DNA of 64,000 nt from Pagrus major (GCF_040436345.1 NC_133233.1:9190381-9254380); one strand, 5' to 3'. Positions 28,344-43,052 are shown, counted from the stretch's first letter. Numbers and translations are program-made. The notes: generated by a model from the letters alone, not told the origin.

Positions 28344-28908
28344 TCTCCCGTCTGCTTCAGGTCTAACCATGCAACCTGTAAAACCTTGGAATGTATTGAC
28401 CGACTCTTCTCTCATGTTTCAACAGGATCCACCATCACGCTCTTTGCTTTTATCTCCAAATTTCTTTTCAAAATGTCTCTGATGTGTTGTCAACATAACA
28501 TTCTAAATGTATAATCGCATAATGAGTGTAAATTGGTGGGTGGGGAAATAATAAAAGCATCAAGTGAGACTGTGTACAATATCAGCTCTCAATAGATGGG
28601 ACTTTCTGACTGAGCCACATGAAAAAAAGATTTGAAATATATGAGCAGGAAAGAGAGGAGAAAACAAAATACAGGAGGAGGTGTGGGAGGGTGTAAAGGA
28701 AGACAGAAGAAAAGAAAAGGGGTGGGGATAAAAAGGGGAAGACGACAAGTGGAGGTGAAGACAGGGGAAGGCGGTTGAGAGAGAATAAAAACGATGTTGA
28801 GAGAAAGCACCAGAGGCTGCGCTGGAAGGTTAAATCTAATGAGTGCAGTGTTTATAGAAGAGTGAATTAGGGACACAATTACACCAAGGAGAGTAGAAAT
28901 TTACACAC

Positions 28909-28910
<2 letters not shown>

Positions 28911-28943
<33 letters not shown>

Positions 28944-28960
28944 AATGCACACACACACAC
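28911..28960. repeat. (AC)n microsatellite, two blocks
   Basis: 15 AC units, an 8-nt interruption, then 6 more. Confidence 0.95.
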
Positions 28961-29948
28961 CCATTCTAGGTAATTTTAGGACCTGCTGATGCTTAACACA
29001 AGACTGTTACACAAAGCAACCTCAATACATCTCATTCCCTTTGGCCGTGCATGAAGACAGGCTGCCGCAAAGCTGAAAATGACCTGCAGGGTCGTTGCAA
29101 AAGCAGTTCAGAGCTCCGAGAGTAGAAAACACGGACACTTCCATAAGAACCATGAATTTACTTACTGAGTACTGAGTAATACCACCCTTCATCATCACAC
29201 AAGTGTTGTTACTCCAATGTATTTTACTCCATATTTGGCTTGTTTTGCTTATGTCTCCCTGTTACTTGTTACGATGTGCCATGACCCGACACAAACACAC
29301 TTCAGTCCAACCCACAGCATTGCAACAGTAATCAACAAATGCAACAGCGCCAGTGAGGGCCCCAGCCAGCTGCCAGTGTGCCAACTTTGCTGTGATTCAG
29401 AGCGAGATACAAGGTGATGTAAGTGGCATTGTATCTGTTCGACTGCCTACTGCTGCTCAATCACCCTCCCCCCCGCCCAGCACTTTCACTGAGACTGCTC
29501 TCATTAAAGTCGGTGAGTAATGGAGGCGAGCCCCATCAATCTCTCTTTAGGACCACCAGAGTTGAAGGCTTGGTGTGAGAGGAGAGCCACTGGAGAGGGA
29601 AAATTGATAATGTATATCCTTTACCCAGGGGTGGAGAAGGCGGGGTAGAAATCATGGAGTCCTGTTTGTGAAGATGAAGAGGTGCAGACCTGTAAACAGC
29701 GCTGAGTTGATCCAGATACTTTAAAGCAGAGGGAGTTCATGTGGGCTGCTGTGTGTTTACTTCTGAGCTAGAATGTACTGCCAGACACAAACCAAAGCAT
29801 GCAGTGCATTTTTCTATCGATTTCTGGCCAATGCAGAAACCAAACACCTACCATTTGGAGAACCTGTTCTGTTACCAAAGGACAAAACAATGTGCTTTTC
29901 ATGCTATGTTAATGCACAGCTTTGCACTGTCAGATAGGGACAAAGCAG

Positions 29949-29998
29949 GACCCTGTGGTGCAATGGTAGAGCGTCTGACTTTCCACCAAGACAGGTCA
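29949..29998 (+). pseudogene. tRNA-Trp relic, internally deleted
   Basis: The 5' half (GACCCTGTGGTGCAATGGTA, then TCTGACT) is clear. The T arm is missing, and the sequence jumps to AGGTCA. Confidence 0.5.
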
Positions 29999-31439
29999 TT
30001 ACATTGCATCTTAAGACACTGGTTCCTGAAACAAAGCTGATGATTGCACAGGAATGATGTAGTATTGCTAAAGAAGATCCAAATGGGATTGCTGACAATC
30101 TGACTGCCAAAAAGATCTATGGGTGTTAAAAGCCTTTCTGCTCCTTGACTACAAAGTTGAGCTTAAGATGGTAGTTTCATTGTGTTTAGTTCTGGCAAAT
30201 AATGAATGTCTAAGGAAGAAATTTGGCCCAGGATCAACTGAGCGAGTTTTCTTGGGAATACTGCAGGCAACAGACTATAAGAGGTGATGAAAGTGCCTTA
30301 GGCCCTTTGCAAAGAAGAGGGTTGGTGGGAAATCTATTTGGTTAATAGACAGCAGACCTGTTGAAGCTGACAGTCAAAAACCGGCTCAACCAGATCTTTC
30401 TCCTAAACCTGACAACACATACACAGACACACACGTACGCACCCACACACCCAAGCACTTTCTCCATTAACACATGCCAAAGCAAAAACAAACATTAATC
30501 TGTAAAGAAGTTGTAGTGCCTGAGAGATGCACTGTACAGGGAGGATGTTTACATAGCCATGCTTTGTAGAAGTGTTCAAAATAATTAGTACACAAGTAAA
30601 TGTACAAACAAACACCTCACAGGTCTTTGTCCTGTCAGAGGTACACTTGTCAGCAGACTGTGTGGTGTAATGTGATCTAAGACACCTAACACCCACTGCC
30701 AGTCAGCCTTCTGCAGAGAAAATCTACAGGGCTCTGACAGTCCCAGTCACTTTCTTCACAATAACAAAGATGCCAAAAAGAAACCCAGTGAAACCTCCAG
30801 TAAAGAGTCTGTACAGAAATAAACACATACTGCCTTTAGTAAATGTCTTTATTTACTTTACAGTAAAAACTGTACAGCTACAACCAGTGTTTGCCCAAAA
30901 AAATGCTCACAGTAAGTTCTGCATGTTTTCATGAATAAATGCTATACCCGGAAGGCCTAGACCACTTTCCAACGCAAAACGAGGATGGACAAAAAAATCA
31001 ACATCGTCTTGTGGTTTGTTTTCGGGGGAGAAGATGAATGAGAAAAATGATCTGGGCTTTATTAAATCAACTAGAATTTGGAAAATCCAGACTCTAATGA
31101 ACACTATAAAGGTAGATTAACTTAGCTAACTTAACATAAATTAACTAAGTTAACAACAATAAATAAACCTTTTCAACTAGTTTACATATTAACCAAGTGC
31201 AGCAAAAACTCTTTAAAAAGTTGGATGTTTGGGAATGCGACGTTTGTAATTTGCACGCTGCCCCTGAATGCACCATGTAGATCACCAACAGCTGTTTACA
31301 GCAGGACATGATGTCCAAAAAAACCTGAGTTTCAGATACGAGAGAGGGGTTCAATTTGAGCAGTTTTTGACCTTTTGAAGTCAGGAATGACTAATTACAA
31401 TTTTTTAACACACCATTGTAAGTCAGGTTAAAAGTGAAA

Positions 31440-31600
31440 AGTAGGGGAGTGAATCTTTGGCAATCTCACGATTCGATCTGATTCAATTTGATTTGATTCT
31501 ATAGTGTCCAACTTGATTCAGAATCAATTTTCAATTCTTACTGATTCTCATTTCGAAATCAACTGAATGAATTCAATCAATTGAGCGATTGAATGAACAG
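31440..31600 (+). repeat. GATTCGATT-rich DNA transposon relic
   Basis: GAATCTTTGGCAATCTCACG followed by repeated GATTCGATCTGATTC-type words resembles a hAT-like fish repeat. Borders are not resolved. Confidence 0.45.
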
Positions 31601-32327
31601 AAAAGGGGTCACTGTATTCAGTCTTTTGCTCCAGCAGACTGTGTGCCAAAACATTCACTGGAAATTTAGATAAACAATCTGCAGCCTTTTCATTTAAAAA
31701 AACTAACAGTATTAATTTATGAATTAATCAATTCATTTGATGTGGATACCAAATTAAGGGGGTGTGTTTAGCTGTGTTATTAACATTAGAAGTTCACAAG
31801 TGAGAGCAGCCTCTCTGCTGCACCTTTAGCTCTAGGGCGTCCATTGTTGTACAAGACACTGAGCAGGTGCAGAGTTTTTTGAGGTAAAACAGTTATTTTT
31901 CTTCCCCACAACATTTAACTAAGTTGTTTAATACTGCTCTGCTCCGTTAATTTTAGTCTCACAAACATGTGGCCTACTTCATATTCGTCTTGCAAAGGTA
32001 ATTATAAATGAACTGCCGATGCCTTTTTTAAAGATGAACTTCAAGTTAACTTAAGCGTTACAATGTCCGGGTCCTGCACCACCCTCGCAGTTCAGCTCTG
32101 CCAGCTCTCTTTTATTCTGCCAGTACAAAATACAATCCATCCAGTGTACCAACAATCAGAACTTTAATATAATGCAGTAGGTGGCTTTCAGGGGAAGACC
32201 TAGAACCACCTAAAGAAGAAGTAACGAACAAGAGATTAGGGCTGATGGGCTGTCATGTCAGCAAATGGATCAAAAGGCACAAAAGCAGAGAGGATTGAGG
32301 GCTTTTGTCGATGCCCTATGTTCCTCA

Positions 32328-32893
32328 TACCTCTTTCACACTGGCCAAAAAACCTACTTACACCCACTCACATCTGGCTTTTGTGTGTAATGTAAGCGTA
32401 AATAATTAGGATTTACTCCTTGGTTACTTAACCCTATAGTAGTCACAGGTGAACAAGCTAATTCACTCTACCCTCCTGCGCGAGGTTATGATGTGCGTTG
32501 AAGTTCAGGCTGGTGGATTGTTAATCTCATGCATGTGTTGCATGTGCAACTCTCTCAACAGAGATCAGAATGAACTGAGATGTCTCACTCCTCAGCAATT
32601 TCCGTAATCAGTTCTGGAAAAAAACAATATGTATAATTCAGCATATTATTGATTAAGATGTTTTCAAACAAGTGTAATGTCTTCTGAATGTATTCTGATG
32701 AAGTATATGACCTGCTGCTTCAAATGTTCCCTGTTTTTCTGGTGCATTTGTGATGACGAACACAAGGGAAAACAAAAACAAAAGGCAAACTCGTCCACTG
32801 GCTATGTGAAAGGAGTTAACTGTCGATTATTAGCGGGTTTACCCGCATTTAAAAAATCTGTGTATACACACCATTTTCAGTGTAAAAGGGGTA
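32328..32893. mobile_element. MITE-like element with TACC(T/C)CTTT(C/T)ACACTG terminal repeats
   Basis: 566 bp. The left end TACCTCTTTCACACTG and the inverted right end TACCCCTTTTACACTG differ at two of 16 positions. The left part is repeated, inverted, at 9940-10119. Flanks TCA and TTA would fit a 3-bp target duplication only loosely. Confidence 0.65.
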
Positions 32894-35800
32894 TTAGGGA
32901 ATACAAAGTCCCAATTAAGTAAGTATATAGGTGCATTTCAATTCCTTCATCCAAAGGCTGCAAAATCCACAGCTATCATTTCTGCTGGCCATCTTTTAGG
33001 CACATGTTTTGGAGATGTGAGGATCTGTTTGCAGGAAGCAGATGCTATTTGCAGGCTGTCTCCAACCCTCAGGCATTACTGATCCCTAATCATAGGGTGT
33101 GAGATGGCTGGCCTGTCAGTGGCAACTCAGCATCCTAACAGCCTCAGAAAACAGAAGAGCGGAAACCCATCTGTTATCAATGTTCTGAAGGTCTTACCCA
33201 GCAGCAACAGGAAACCCGACCATGATTCCTCATGACATCTTCAAGTCAGCCTGAGGTGTCTCTCAATAGTTTTTGGGTAGGGTATATGATAGCATATACT
33301 GAGCTGGCTAACTTTCTTTTCTTAACTTATTGTTACTGTAAGACTATGGGTCGATGTCGTCAGCAATGTCTTCGTCATGCAAATAGATTCAGGTTTTTAA
33401 ATACTGAAACAACTGGTTGAGATTTCTTAGACTGCAGCATGTTTTCTTGGTCTGAGGGTAATGGTTGTAACCAAAGTGTAAAATATGAGCTCAAAGCTAA
33501 TTTAGAAAAGTCATTATTAGGGAAAAATATGTTTTAATGACTCCTGACCACACAGCATGGTCAGGACAAACTCATGAATGCTCTGTGACCAACAATGATT
33601 TCGCATTTAAATAGTTCCCATGTCTTTCAGCCGCACTTCCTTAGTCTGTACTGAATAACCCCATTTCATGGTCCAAGCAACAACTAATCACAGCGCAACA
33701 TGTTCTGTGACCAGAAAAAAAATGTCTGGGCAGGAAACTACTCTGCACAGATTAATCAGCAACTTTACATATTCATCAGTGAACTTCTCCCAGCAAAATC
33801 TCTATGTTGGCCATCCAAACCAGATGAGCTGAATGTACTATTCATTTGCTGAAACACAGCGTCATTCTAAATTGAAAGTGGAAATGCGTAGAGTAATCCA
33901 GTCTAGCCACGAGCTCAAAGCTTAGTGCTTTAAGATGAGCTTGTCGCAGCTGCATGTTTTCAAACACAAACTTGCTATCTTCTGCACTGGTCCACCAGCA
34001 GCACCTTTGTTTCTATCAGCCTGTTTACACTAAATGCACAAAAAAGCAGGGGGAATGCCAGCAATAATAGCCCATACCTTTTATGATAAAAACAAGTCAG
34101 GATAATTGGATTCTTTGAAAGAATTTGCCCGAGGGGGAGAAGAGGCAGACATATCTGATGAAAATGTTTTCACTGTCTTAGAGGCAAACATAGATGCCGA
34201 TAAAACCAGCAGGCCACAAAATCAACAACACAAACATACCATTCATCATGCTATTGCTATTCTAGGAGCATGTCAATTCAAATCAAAGGCATCTCGGTCA
34301 TCACGACAAAAAGACTGAGTCATCTTTGAATCATTTTTCTCATGAAGAACTTGTAGCCTTGGGCTGCAATCGCATAATTGTCCTTGTCGAGGAGCAATGC
34401 AGAACTGGTGCACATATTCAAAAGGCCACGCACAATGAAGCTACAGCCAAGGTCCAACAGCCGTGCACAGTGTTACAGTAATAACAGCAGCAGAAATCTC
34501 AGACGAGAGACTCAAACGATAAATAAGCCGTAAATCTCTAGTGTGAATGAGGGATTTTAGCAGGAGGTCCAGAGCAAGATCACATCAATCTCATTCATAC
34601 TTGATAGGACTGCTTAATGTGAACACATCCGGAAAAAAAGCTCATTCAAGGCCTCAACCAAGAGTGATAATAGTACAAATCTAAAAGATCATTCATCAGA
34701 GTTAAGCCACACTGAACTGCTGACTACTTTAGTATATTTCCACAACAGAAACTCTTGAGTCAGTGCCCCTGAGAAGAGAAAAGGCTGAATTCCCAGCAAG
34801 GGAATTCCTAACTTTGACTTTAGATACTTTAAGCTCCAGAGCACAAAACTTGCCAAAACCTTTTTCCCTTGCATTCATTAACTTCACAAAGAAAGGAATC
34901 CACTTTAGAACAGTGGCAAACTTCTTCCTATCACTCTGTGCATATTGCACCGCTTAATTCAAAATAAATCTGTCCAAATGACTGCGATATCCCACAGTCT
35001 TGCCAACGCCTAAGCCCTTCTAACATCAAGGATTTATCTTTCCCCTGTAGCCCTGAGCATGCCATTTTTCATTTCCCAGATCTGTCTGGGTGGACAGATG
35101 TTTGGAAAAAACCCACACAAACAGATCCACAGAAACGTCATCTCACTGTACGAGCAGTGACACGTAAGTTATTTTTCAAAGAAATTCTATGAGTAATAGT
35201 GAGTGAACACATTTTCAGTGCTGCAATCGCAGGTGAATAATCATGTCAATGTGACATCCTTTTTCAGATGCTGATGGACAGGTGTTTTTTCAGTAAAACC
35301 AGTTTGTTTGCTTGCAGATGCATTTGCAGCGTATGCAAAACAATGGAAAGTGAAGGAAGATCACATAACACAGGGAGGAGAGATTATTCAGTAATTTGGC
35401 AAAGGAAATGAAAAAGTGCCCTCAGCTCGACGGAACAACAAGGATTTAATTTGACAACATAATAGATTCCAGACCTGTAGGGAACCTGTTTGTGGCTGAT
35501 CAATAGATTTGGGGTTCCACAGACACAACTCACCTCTTTTTGGCACGAGGCTTTTCAGAGTATCGGTGAGTTAATCAGGCTAAACTGCATCCAGGGAACT
35601 GCTGTACCAACAGCATGAAAATTAAGCTCATTCTGATAGGGAATACTGAATGAATAATGAATGCTGAAAAGTCCTGAAGCCAAACCCAGTTTAGGGTGAA
35701 AATTGGGGTTGAAAAACATCTTGGAGAAAGATGCGTTACCTCCTTTACTTAAACTGGCAATAGTCAACTTTTTTTGCTTTTATCATTCTGAAGTAAATAC

Positions 35801-37026
35801 TGATTGCACATTGTAATGCTGGAGCAAATTACACCATCTTGTATATAATAGTTCTCTATAAGCTTCACTTTCACTGTGTTGTTCAGTCTGCCACCGGGCT
35901 GGATTATTCCAAAAAAATGAAGGTTGCATTATGGCACAAAGGAAGTGCATCTGCTATAGCGCAACCATAACAGGAAGACGCATTGTTTTCCCCAGTCACT
36001 TTATCCCCAACGGTGGAACGAGTGGAATAAGTGTGGAAACTGTACACTGCAAAAATAATAACCCCAGCTGATGGAGAAGGCAAAAAGGGCGAAGAGGGAG
36101 AGTGATAGAAACCCCCAACCACCAAACTAAAAACGGTTTAAAACCGGCACTCTATCTACCAGATCGGTAAGTAACAAAACCTGCCTAGTTAATATCATCA
36201 CACTGAAATCACACCATTCCTGGGTCAATTTGGGATTCTTACATTTGTTCTTTGCTTTGGACAGTAGCCAGGTTGCTAGTGGTAGCCATGATGCTTACGC
36301 TGTCTTTGCAACAGCGGCGCCAAAAGTGAAATATCACATGGTAACACTACGAGGGAGGAAAATTGAAATGTTGTCTATTTCTACTTTAAGCTTTTAAGTG
36401 TCAGGTCACGATGTAGTCGCTGCTATGGTCAGATCACTAATTCGTAAATATACTGCTAGTATAGAAGTAGTTAGTATAGCAGTAAACTTATTAGAATACT
36501 TATATAGTATTAATATACTATACAGGTATAGTACTGATACCAAATTATTATGCCACAAAGATGCTGAATTACCAATAAATTCAAGCTTACTTAATAATTC
36601 AAGATCATGTTGCATGTAGGTTGACTGATGTTTGATAAAAGCTTATTTGCAGCCACTGACTACAGACAACCATGTTTATTTACTTTATCCATTGAAAGAA
36701 AGACTGTGTGTCTGCATTGTGCTCGAGGGTTGAAAGACCCAGAGTGCATTAGTGGGATCAAAAGCCAATGACAGACATGGCCACAGGACCACTTTGATGT
36801 TGCATGAATCTTTTTCCAATGTTTTACATGGCTCAATCAAGTCAGTCTAATCCTTCCAAACAAATAAATAATAAAACTCTATATAAATCATATTGCAATT
36901 ATTTGTTCCCTCCAATTTTCCCACTCAGTGTGTACAAAGACTGTCACTCTGCCAGACAGTGTTTGTTTTTACAAACATATGCCCTGCTTGAAAGTTATTG
37001 AGCAAGCACCGAACCCCAAAGGATAA

Positions 37027-37815
37027 CTCTTTAGCATCATCTTAGCATTTAGCGTCACGTAGGCTACGTTCACTGACGCTACATAAATCTACCAACACTC
37101 CTTTTACTGCTGCTACTACCACTCAAAGACTGGTGAAGAACACCTAACAAGTTAAAAGACAGATATTTCTTTTTACAATAGTTGGTGAAGAACAAGAGAA
37201 TAAAAAATAATGGAATTACATTTGTCAGTTGGCTGGGAAACAAAAGCTCCGAATGTAGTATGCTAGCGTTTCTCCATATCTGGTGGATGTGGAATAGACA
37301 CTTGTTTGCTAACATGTTAGCTATAGCAACTCAATAAAATGATAAAATGTCATGGCTATTTACCTGTCAGCTCATTTTGTTATCCTGCGCCCTTGTGGCA
37401 AAAGGAAAAAAAACAAAACTCTTTAGCATCATCTTAGCATATAGCATCACATAGGCTACATTCAGTGAGGCTACACAAATCTGCCCACACTCCTTTTACT
37501 GCTGCTGCTGCTACTACTCAAAGACTTAACACCAGCGCAAATTATTAGCTGGTGAAGAACACCTAACAAGTTAAGAGCCAGCTATTTTTTACAAAAGTTG
37601 GTGAAGAACAAGAGAACAAAAAACAGCGGACTTACATTTGTCAGTTGGCTGGGAAACAAAAGCTCCAAATGTATGCTACCGTTGCTCCATATCTGGTGGA
37701 TGCGTAATACGCACTTGTTTGCTAACACGTTAGCCATAGCAACCCTATAAAGGTATAAAATATCAAGGCTATTAACCTGTCAGCTCATATTGTTAGCCTG
37801 CACCCATGTGGCCAC
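37027..37815. repeat. 392-bp tandem duplication (two copies)
   Basis: Unit 1 starts CTCTTTAGCATCATCTTAGC at 37027 and unit 2 with the same words at 37419. Both contain CACTCCTTTTACTGCTGCT, GGTGAAGAACACCTAACAAG and TTGTCAGTTGGCTGGGAAAC. They differ by scattered substitutions and small indels, including an insert in unit 2 (TTAACACCAGCG...). Confidence 0.9.
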
Positions 37816-39948
37816 AAAAAATTAAAACTATGTTGCTCTTTTTTTATGATGAACATGACATGCCATAGCAGGATACACACAGGTGTAATTAATTAAGGGC
37901 TGCGTTCCACTTAGGTGGCTGGGCCTGGTATTGTGAATGCTGGCTGACTGATATGATACACATATTGCACCAGACCCATCGCTAAGGTTATCAGCATCCA
38001 TTTTACATTTCATATGATGCATATATGGTGTCACAGTCATTTGGACAGATGGAGCCACGGCTATAATAAGCATGAACGGTTGAATAATAGTGTAGAGAGC
38101 AGCAACAAAGACACACTGTACATGTGTCCCTGTCTGAGCGTAACAAACTAAAAAACCCTTGCATAAGAAATGTGTTCAGGTGTTCCCTCTGAAACACAAT
38201 CATTCAGAGATCTTGTTCTTAATTCTTTGACAAACACCCGGTGCCTGTGTACTTCAGTTACCGAATGCTCTGTAACTGCAATCACAGCCACAGGAATAAG
38301 CTGTTGACAAAACAGCGGATCACACCCAAGAGGGCCTGGCGTGGCCGGCATGTCGAAACACCACAAACCACATAGTTGGCCTCTGCTACGACTTGCTCGC
38401 ATTTGGATCCAGCTGGAGGCAGGAATCGTCATATCACGGGAGGCATGGCATAGGAAAAACAAGAGGAACAACTCACTTCAGAAGGCTCAAAACAAAACTC
38501 AGAAACAACAGGAAATGTCATTGGAATTGGTCTCATCCAAGTCACTGCATTGACCAAATTAAAAAATACACACTGACGCTACGACTGTCAAGACCACTTG
38601 GCTTCCCTTGACTCTGTGGTCAGCTTTAACTTCACTCCTTCCATCAGTCAGCGAAACAGCCAGTCAAGCAGATCACGTGAACCATCAACCAATGTCCTAC
38701 AGCTCTGAAACGAGAGTGGATCAGAGTTTTGCAAACAGGCGAGCTGCTCCGAGGGCAGGAATAATCTCAGTGGTAGTGTAAGATGTTGATATGCAGAGTG
38801 AAAAAGATGGTCCTTTTTCTTTTGTCGAGCTAAAAAACATGCAAGTCCATTGCAAAAGTAAGAGAGAGATCAAGAATTAGTTTCTTTCTTTCTTCTAACT
38901 GACCTTAAGTTTGGGTATACATTGTAGATTCCTATTTTTTAAATATTCAAGTTTCCACGTCTACAATGCTATTTTTCCTTGGTTGCACCCATTGACGTTT
39001 TGATCACTCCTGCCTCCGGAGCAGCTCTGCTTCCAAGAAATGATTGTAGGCGATTGTTCTATAACTAGGCTCCATAAAAGAAAAGCTTCTCCTCCTCACA
39101 GAGCCAGATCCGGGAGCTTCCCCTGAATAAAAAGCGGAGCAGCCGTCCGTACCATTACTGAACGGAAAAGTAATGCCTGTGTGTATTTTAAGAGCAGAAA
39201 AGGAAGGCCTCTGTGTAAAGACGTGCAAAGCGTAGACAGTGGAAGCTGTCAAAACAGCCTTTAAGAAATGTGTTGGGGAGGCTGGAAGTGCTTTTCCATC
39301 TTAGCAAACATGTCGGCCCTTTTCTGTCTGAAATGCATTTACAGCTCGTCACCTCGCTCAAATTTTCCATTTTGAAAAATCCAAGTATGGGATATGTAGT
39401 CCACAAATCCATCCGATGGCGGCAGTATAACAATGTGTTAATCCTTGTCTTTAATGAAGGCGTATTGCCACCACACACACAGAGGGAGGGTGTTTTGATA
39501 AAACTTGGAGAAGTAGATATATCTCAACTCTCCACCCGACAGGCAACAAACCTGCAGCAACTTGACAGGATAAAGATGCAAAAGATAAAAATCGTCCTGA
39601 ATGCAGCAGAAAAGACTAAAGAGAGAATAATATAAAAGCAGTCTAATGAGCAGCTTCTCTAAAATCAGAAGATTACAACTTATTCTGCATTATTGTCCTG
39701 TGTTTCATTTGGCTGCGGTGAAGCTAATTCCCCCTCTGACTCCCAAACGTGGGCTATTGGCTACCAGTCAGGTCGACAGAATTACATGAAAGGAGCTTGA
39801 TCCTAATTCCCCAAAGTGACACCATTATCTCCTAGTGACTAATCTGTGATAACAACGGCATTAGAGGTGAATAGGAAGGGAGTAAGAGGGGTCAGCAGGA
39901 GTGATGAGACAAAGAGATGGGAAACAAAAAACTTAAATCTGTGACTGA

Positions 39949-40019
39949 GACCTTACGGTGTAGAGGTTTAGGGTCAGACACCAGGACAGAAGGTTGGGTG
40001 TTCAAATCGTGCAAGGTCA
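39949..40019 (+). pseudogene. tRNA-Trp relic
   Basis: 71 nt. Ends GACCTTA/AAGGTC and B box GTTCAAATC are recognisable, and CACCAGG remains at the anticodon loop, but the D and anticodon stems are disrupted. Confidence 0.55.
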
Positions 40020-40880
40020 GCAGCACCATTTGTCAGGGCATCATTAAAGTCACCATGAAGTCAAAGTCAATGTAATATTGTTTTTCACATCACAGAACAA
40101 GGTCCAACAATGTCAATAAAGTTGGCTTGTAGGTATTCTTAATGGTATTTTAGAGTTTGTAATTTCTTGGAAAACAATGTACAAAAACACAATTGTATAA
40201 CTTTATTCACTAATTTGGGTGAGACTGGATCACATTCCCTCTGCTGTCCTTCCATGTTACTCTGCCTCAACTCTGGACACATAGCTTTACTTGTTGCTAA
40301 AGTAACTGCTAACCACTGCTAACCCAATGAGCACCTCTGGTCTGGGACTGTACACAGCCTCCGGCAGCTACAATACCAAGGTGATTTATGAAGTTTCCTG
40401 AGAGACAGATAGCAGTAGTTTTGTTGCTAAGGTAACCACTAACTGCTGCTAAGTGTAGCAGCTGTTAGGTAGGTAGATAAGTTAGCTGTTTAGCTAAATC
40501 AGCCTTACTATTTACTAACTCCCTGAGATGCCAGTAGTCAAAAAAACCACCATGGTACTGTTCAGGCTGTCATCAAACTGGCCTCCGTCTGTGTTTTCTG
40601 TCCCGGTCTGTCTATGTTCATTGGGAGCTGCCAGTCTGGACAGGGTCGGCGGACCACTAGCTCCATTGCAGGGGGGCCTAACGCACATTCAGCAGTACTG
40701 GCTACTATAAATACCAGTCAATATCCACAAAGTCCAAGCATGTAAACAAGCAAATAGCACTCCACTAGCTGTTTCACAGGAACTTTAAGCACTGTCACCT
40801 TTCTGTTGGTTCCCTTCCATTATGGGCAGGACAATGATGAGATTTGTTAGTGTCTTTAAGTTGTGTCACATAAGGGTCAA

Positions 40881-40952
40881 GACCTCAAGGCGTAATGGTA
40901 ATGTGTGTGACTCATGATTAGATGATTGCATGTTCAAATCCTGTCTAGGTCG
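40881..40952 (+). pseudogene. tRNA-Trp relic (anticodon position CAT)
   Basis: 72 nt collinear copy. The loop is CTCATGA, which places CAT at the anticodon, but stem TGTGA/TTAGA is mispaired. B box GTTCAAATC is intact. Confidence 0.6.
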
Positions 40953-42643
40953 AGGTTTTCACACAAACAAAAAGGGAAAGCAAACTACAGAAAGATACTC
41001 CTGAACTCTGTGCATTACTGAAAGGAGGACCCAGTCGATTAAATTGGCTTCCTTGCCTCATCATAAACTTTCACCACATGTGTGAAAGGACTAGATTAGG
41101 ATGTTACAGATGTCTAATTGAAACCAGATAATCTGAATCTACTGTCAGTCTCAACCAAATTCCGATCAGGGTTTCCAGTTTATTTGCCAGGATGGTGGAG
41201 TCTAGTGTAAATCATCCAAATAATACAAAAAGAGCCCTTCAAAAAACAAATACAAACAATTTATGACAGATAAACAAAGTGTTCTTGATGATATCTGCTG
41301 TCACAGGTATTCACCGTCTTGAATAAACAGGCTCTCACCATTATCTCTGACGTCTAGCATTCCTGAGGCTGTAAAGAGGAGCCTCACCAGACAAGTGCAC
41401 GTCTAAGTTATGCAAGATCAAGTGCAGTGCATTGCTTCCATTGTCTTGCTTGTAACGGTTCAGGCTACTGATTAGTCGGATTATCTGAACCAGTGGGTTA
41501 AGATAACAAAACGGTGTCCCCACCACCACGAGGCTGTGACTGGGATAGGATAACACAAGCGTAGCAGCTTTCGAGAGCTCCTGTTTGATATGTCAGCGTG
41601 GGCAAAGTGAGTTATGTCTGAATGGAGCTAAATTATCTATGAAAGCAATTATGATTAAGAACACACACACAATGATATGCCTACTTAGGAAACACGGTCA
41701 TGCATGCAAACACACCAACAAAGTCACCATATGCTCCTTGCTATGCTGCGTTAAGTCCTGTTAAATCTGTAAATGATTTGACAGCAAGAGGAATTCCTGT
41801 TATTTAGCTCCAAGGGCAGCGGATAAACAAGGCTAACCAGAATAGAAATCAGTATCAACTACTAAAAACCACATGAGCAGTGACAACAGAAACTGACGCT
41901 GACCCTGAATGCCCAACACACAATATATGCAGTCAGAAAACCAGTCACGCAACGGCTTGGCATGGCCATGACATGCTCAGATTTTGGCAGTTCCCATTAT
42001 GGCATGTGGCCTGCTAGCTTTGCTGTGTTAAGCAGCTACTGCCAGATATTCTCCCAGCTTTGTCTGTCACACTCAAGCTTTCAATCCAGCATCCAGAGTA
42101 GTTGCTCTCAGCTTTGCATGAATGCATGCACTCTCCCTACCACGTGCATAGCTATCAGCACCTGTGTGTACACCTGAGATATATGCTCGCCAGTGAGGAA
42201 GCCCTAAAGCTATCTCTGGTTTACCCTGAAGGGAGACACTGTTTGAGAAAGATAGCGCACTGAGTATGGTGTCATTGTCCTCGGTGCCATTCACGTGAGT
42301 GGGGAAGCTCGCCAGACAGTCGTTGAGTCAGTCAGACAGACAGCTTGTTACACAATTAGCACGCTCACAATCTCCTCAACATTGACCTAAGCCACGCAAA
42401 TGTAGATCAAAGTCTGTGGCATATACAGTGAAGCGTGTACATTTTTCAGGCATTTTTCTTTATGGTTTTGGCTCTGTACTACAGTACAGTAGATTTCAAA
42501 TGAAGCAACAAATAGAAAGTTAAAAGGTCAGCTCTTAAATTCAGGGCAATTGATTCTGTAACAGCTGAACAGTTAAGGAGGTATAAATCTTTTTGTACAT
42601 AGTCTTCCATGTACTGACCCAAAGCGTCAATATATCCTCACTG

Positions 42644-42880
42644 AGGGCCCTATTTAAACCATCTTTGGTGCATGGTCTACACCACATGGTGCAAATGCGT
42701 TTAGGGCGTGTCCAAGTCAATTTTGCTAGTTAAATGGTAGATGGTCTAAGCGCAAAGAAAGGAGCACGACGCTTCAGTTTTTAGACTGAATTAGTCATGG
42801 GTGTTTTTTGGGTGTCACATGAATTAAACCAATCAGGGTGCCATCTACCGCTCCCTTTACGAGCCAGGTGCAACAGGACG
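42644..42880 (+). repeat. Dispersed fish repeat beginning GGGCCCTATTTAAACC
   Basis: GGGCCCTATTTAAACCATCT, TTTAGGGCGTGTCCAAGTCA and AATTAAACCAATCAGGGTGC resemble a GC-biased non-autonomous element frequent in teleosts. The right border is not found. Confidence 0.4.
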
Positions 42881-43024
42881 TGACTCATTGCTATTAAACA
42901 GTGGCACTCATCTCCGCTGAAGGACAGAGACGTTGGACCCTCTGCCTCCGCAATTTCACAATCGCCTGTCCCATCAACAAGTCTGTTCAACTGCATATGA
43001 GAAAATATACTGATATTTAACCAA

Positions 43025-43052
43025 GGAGGAGGAGGAGGAGGAGGAGGAGGAG
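43025..43052. repeat. (GGA)n microsatellite
   Basis: About nine GGA units. Confidence 0.95.

Noticed and set aside
37027..37815. CRISPR-like or satellite array
   Set aside because: Only two long copies without spacers; a simple tandem duplication in vertebrate DNA.
39270..39635. 121-codon plus-strand open frame
   Set aside because: No recognisable domain, no splice or promoter context, and unlikely composition. Treated as chance.
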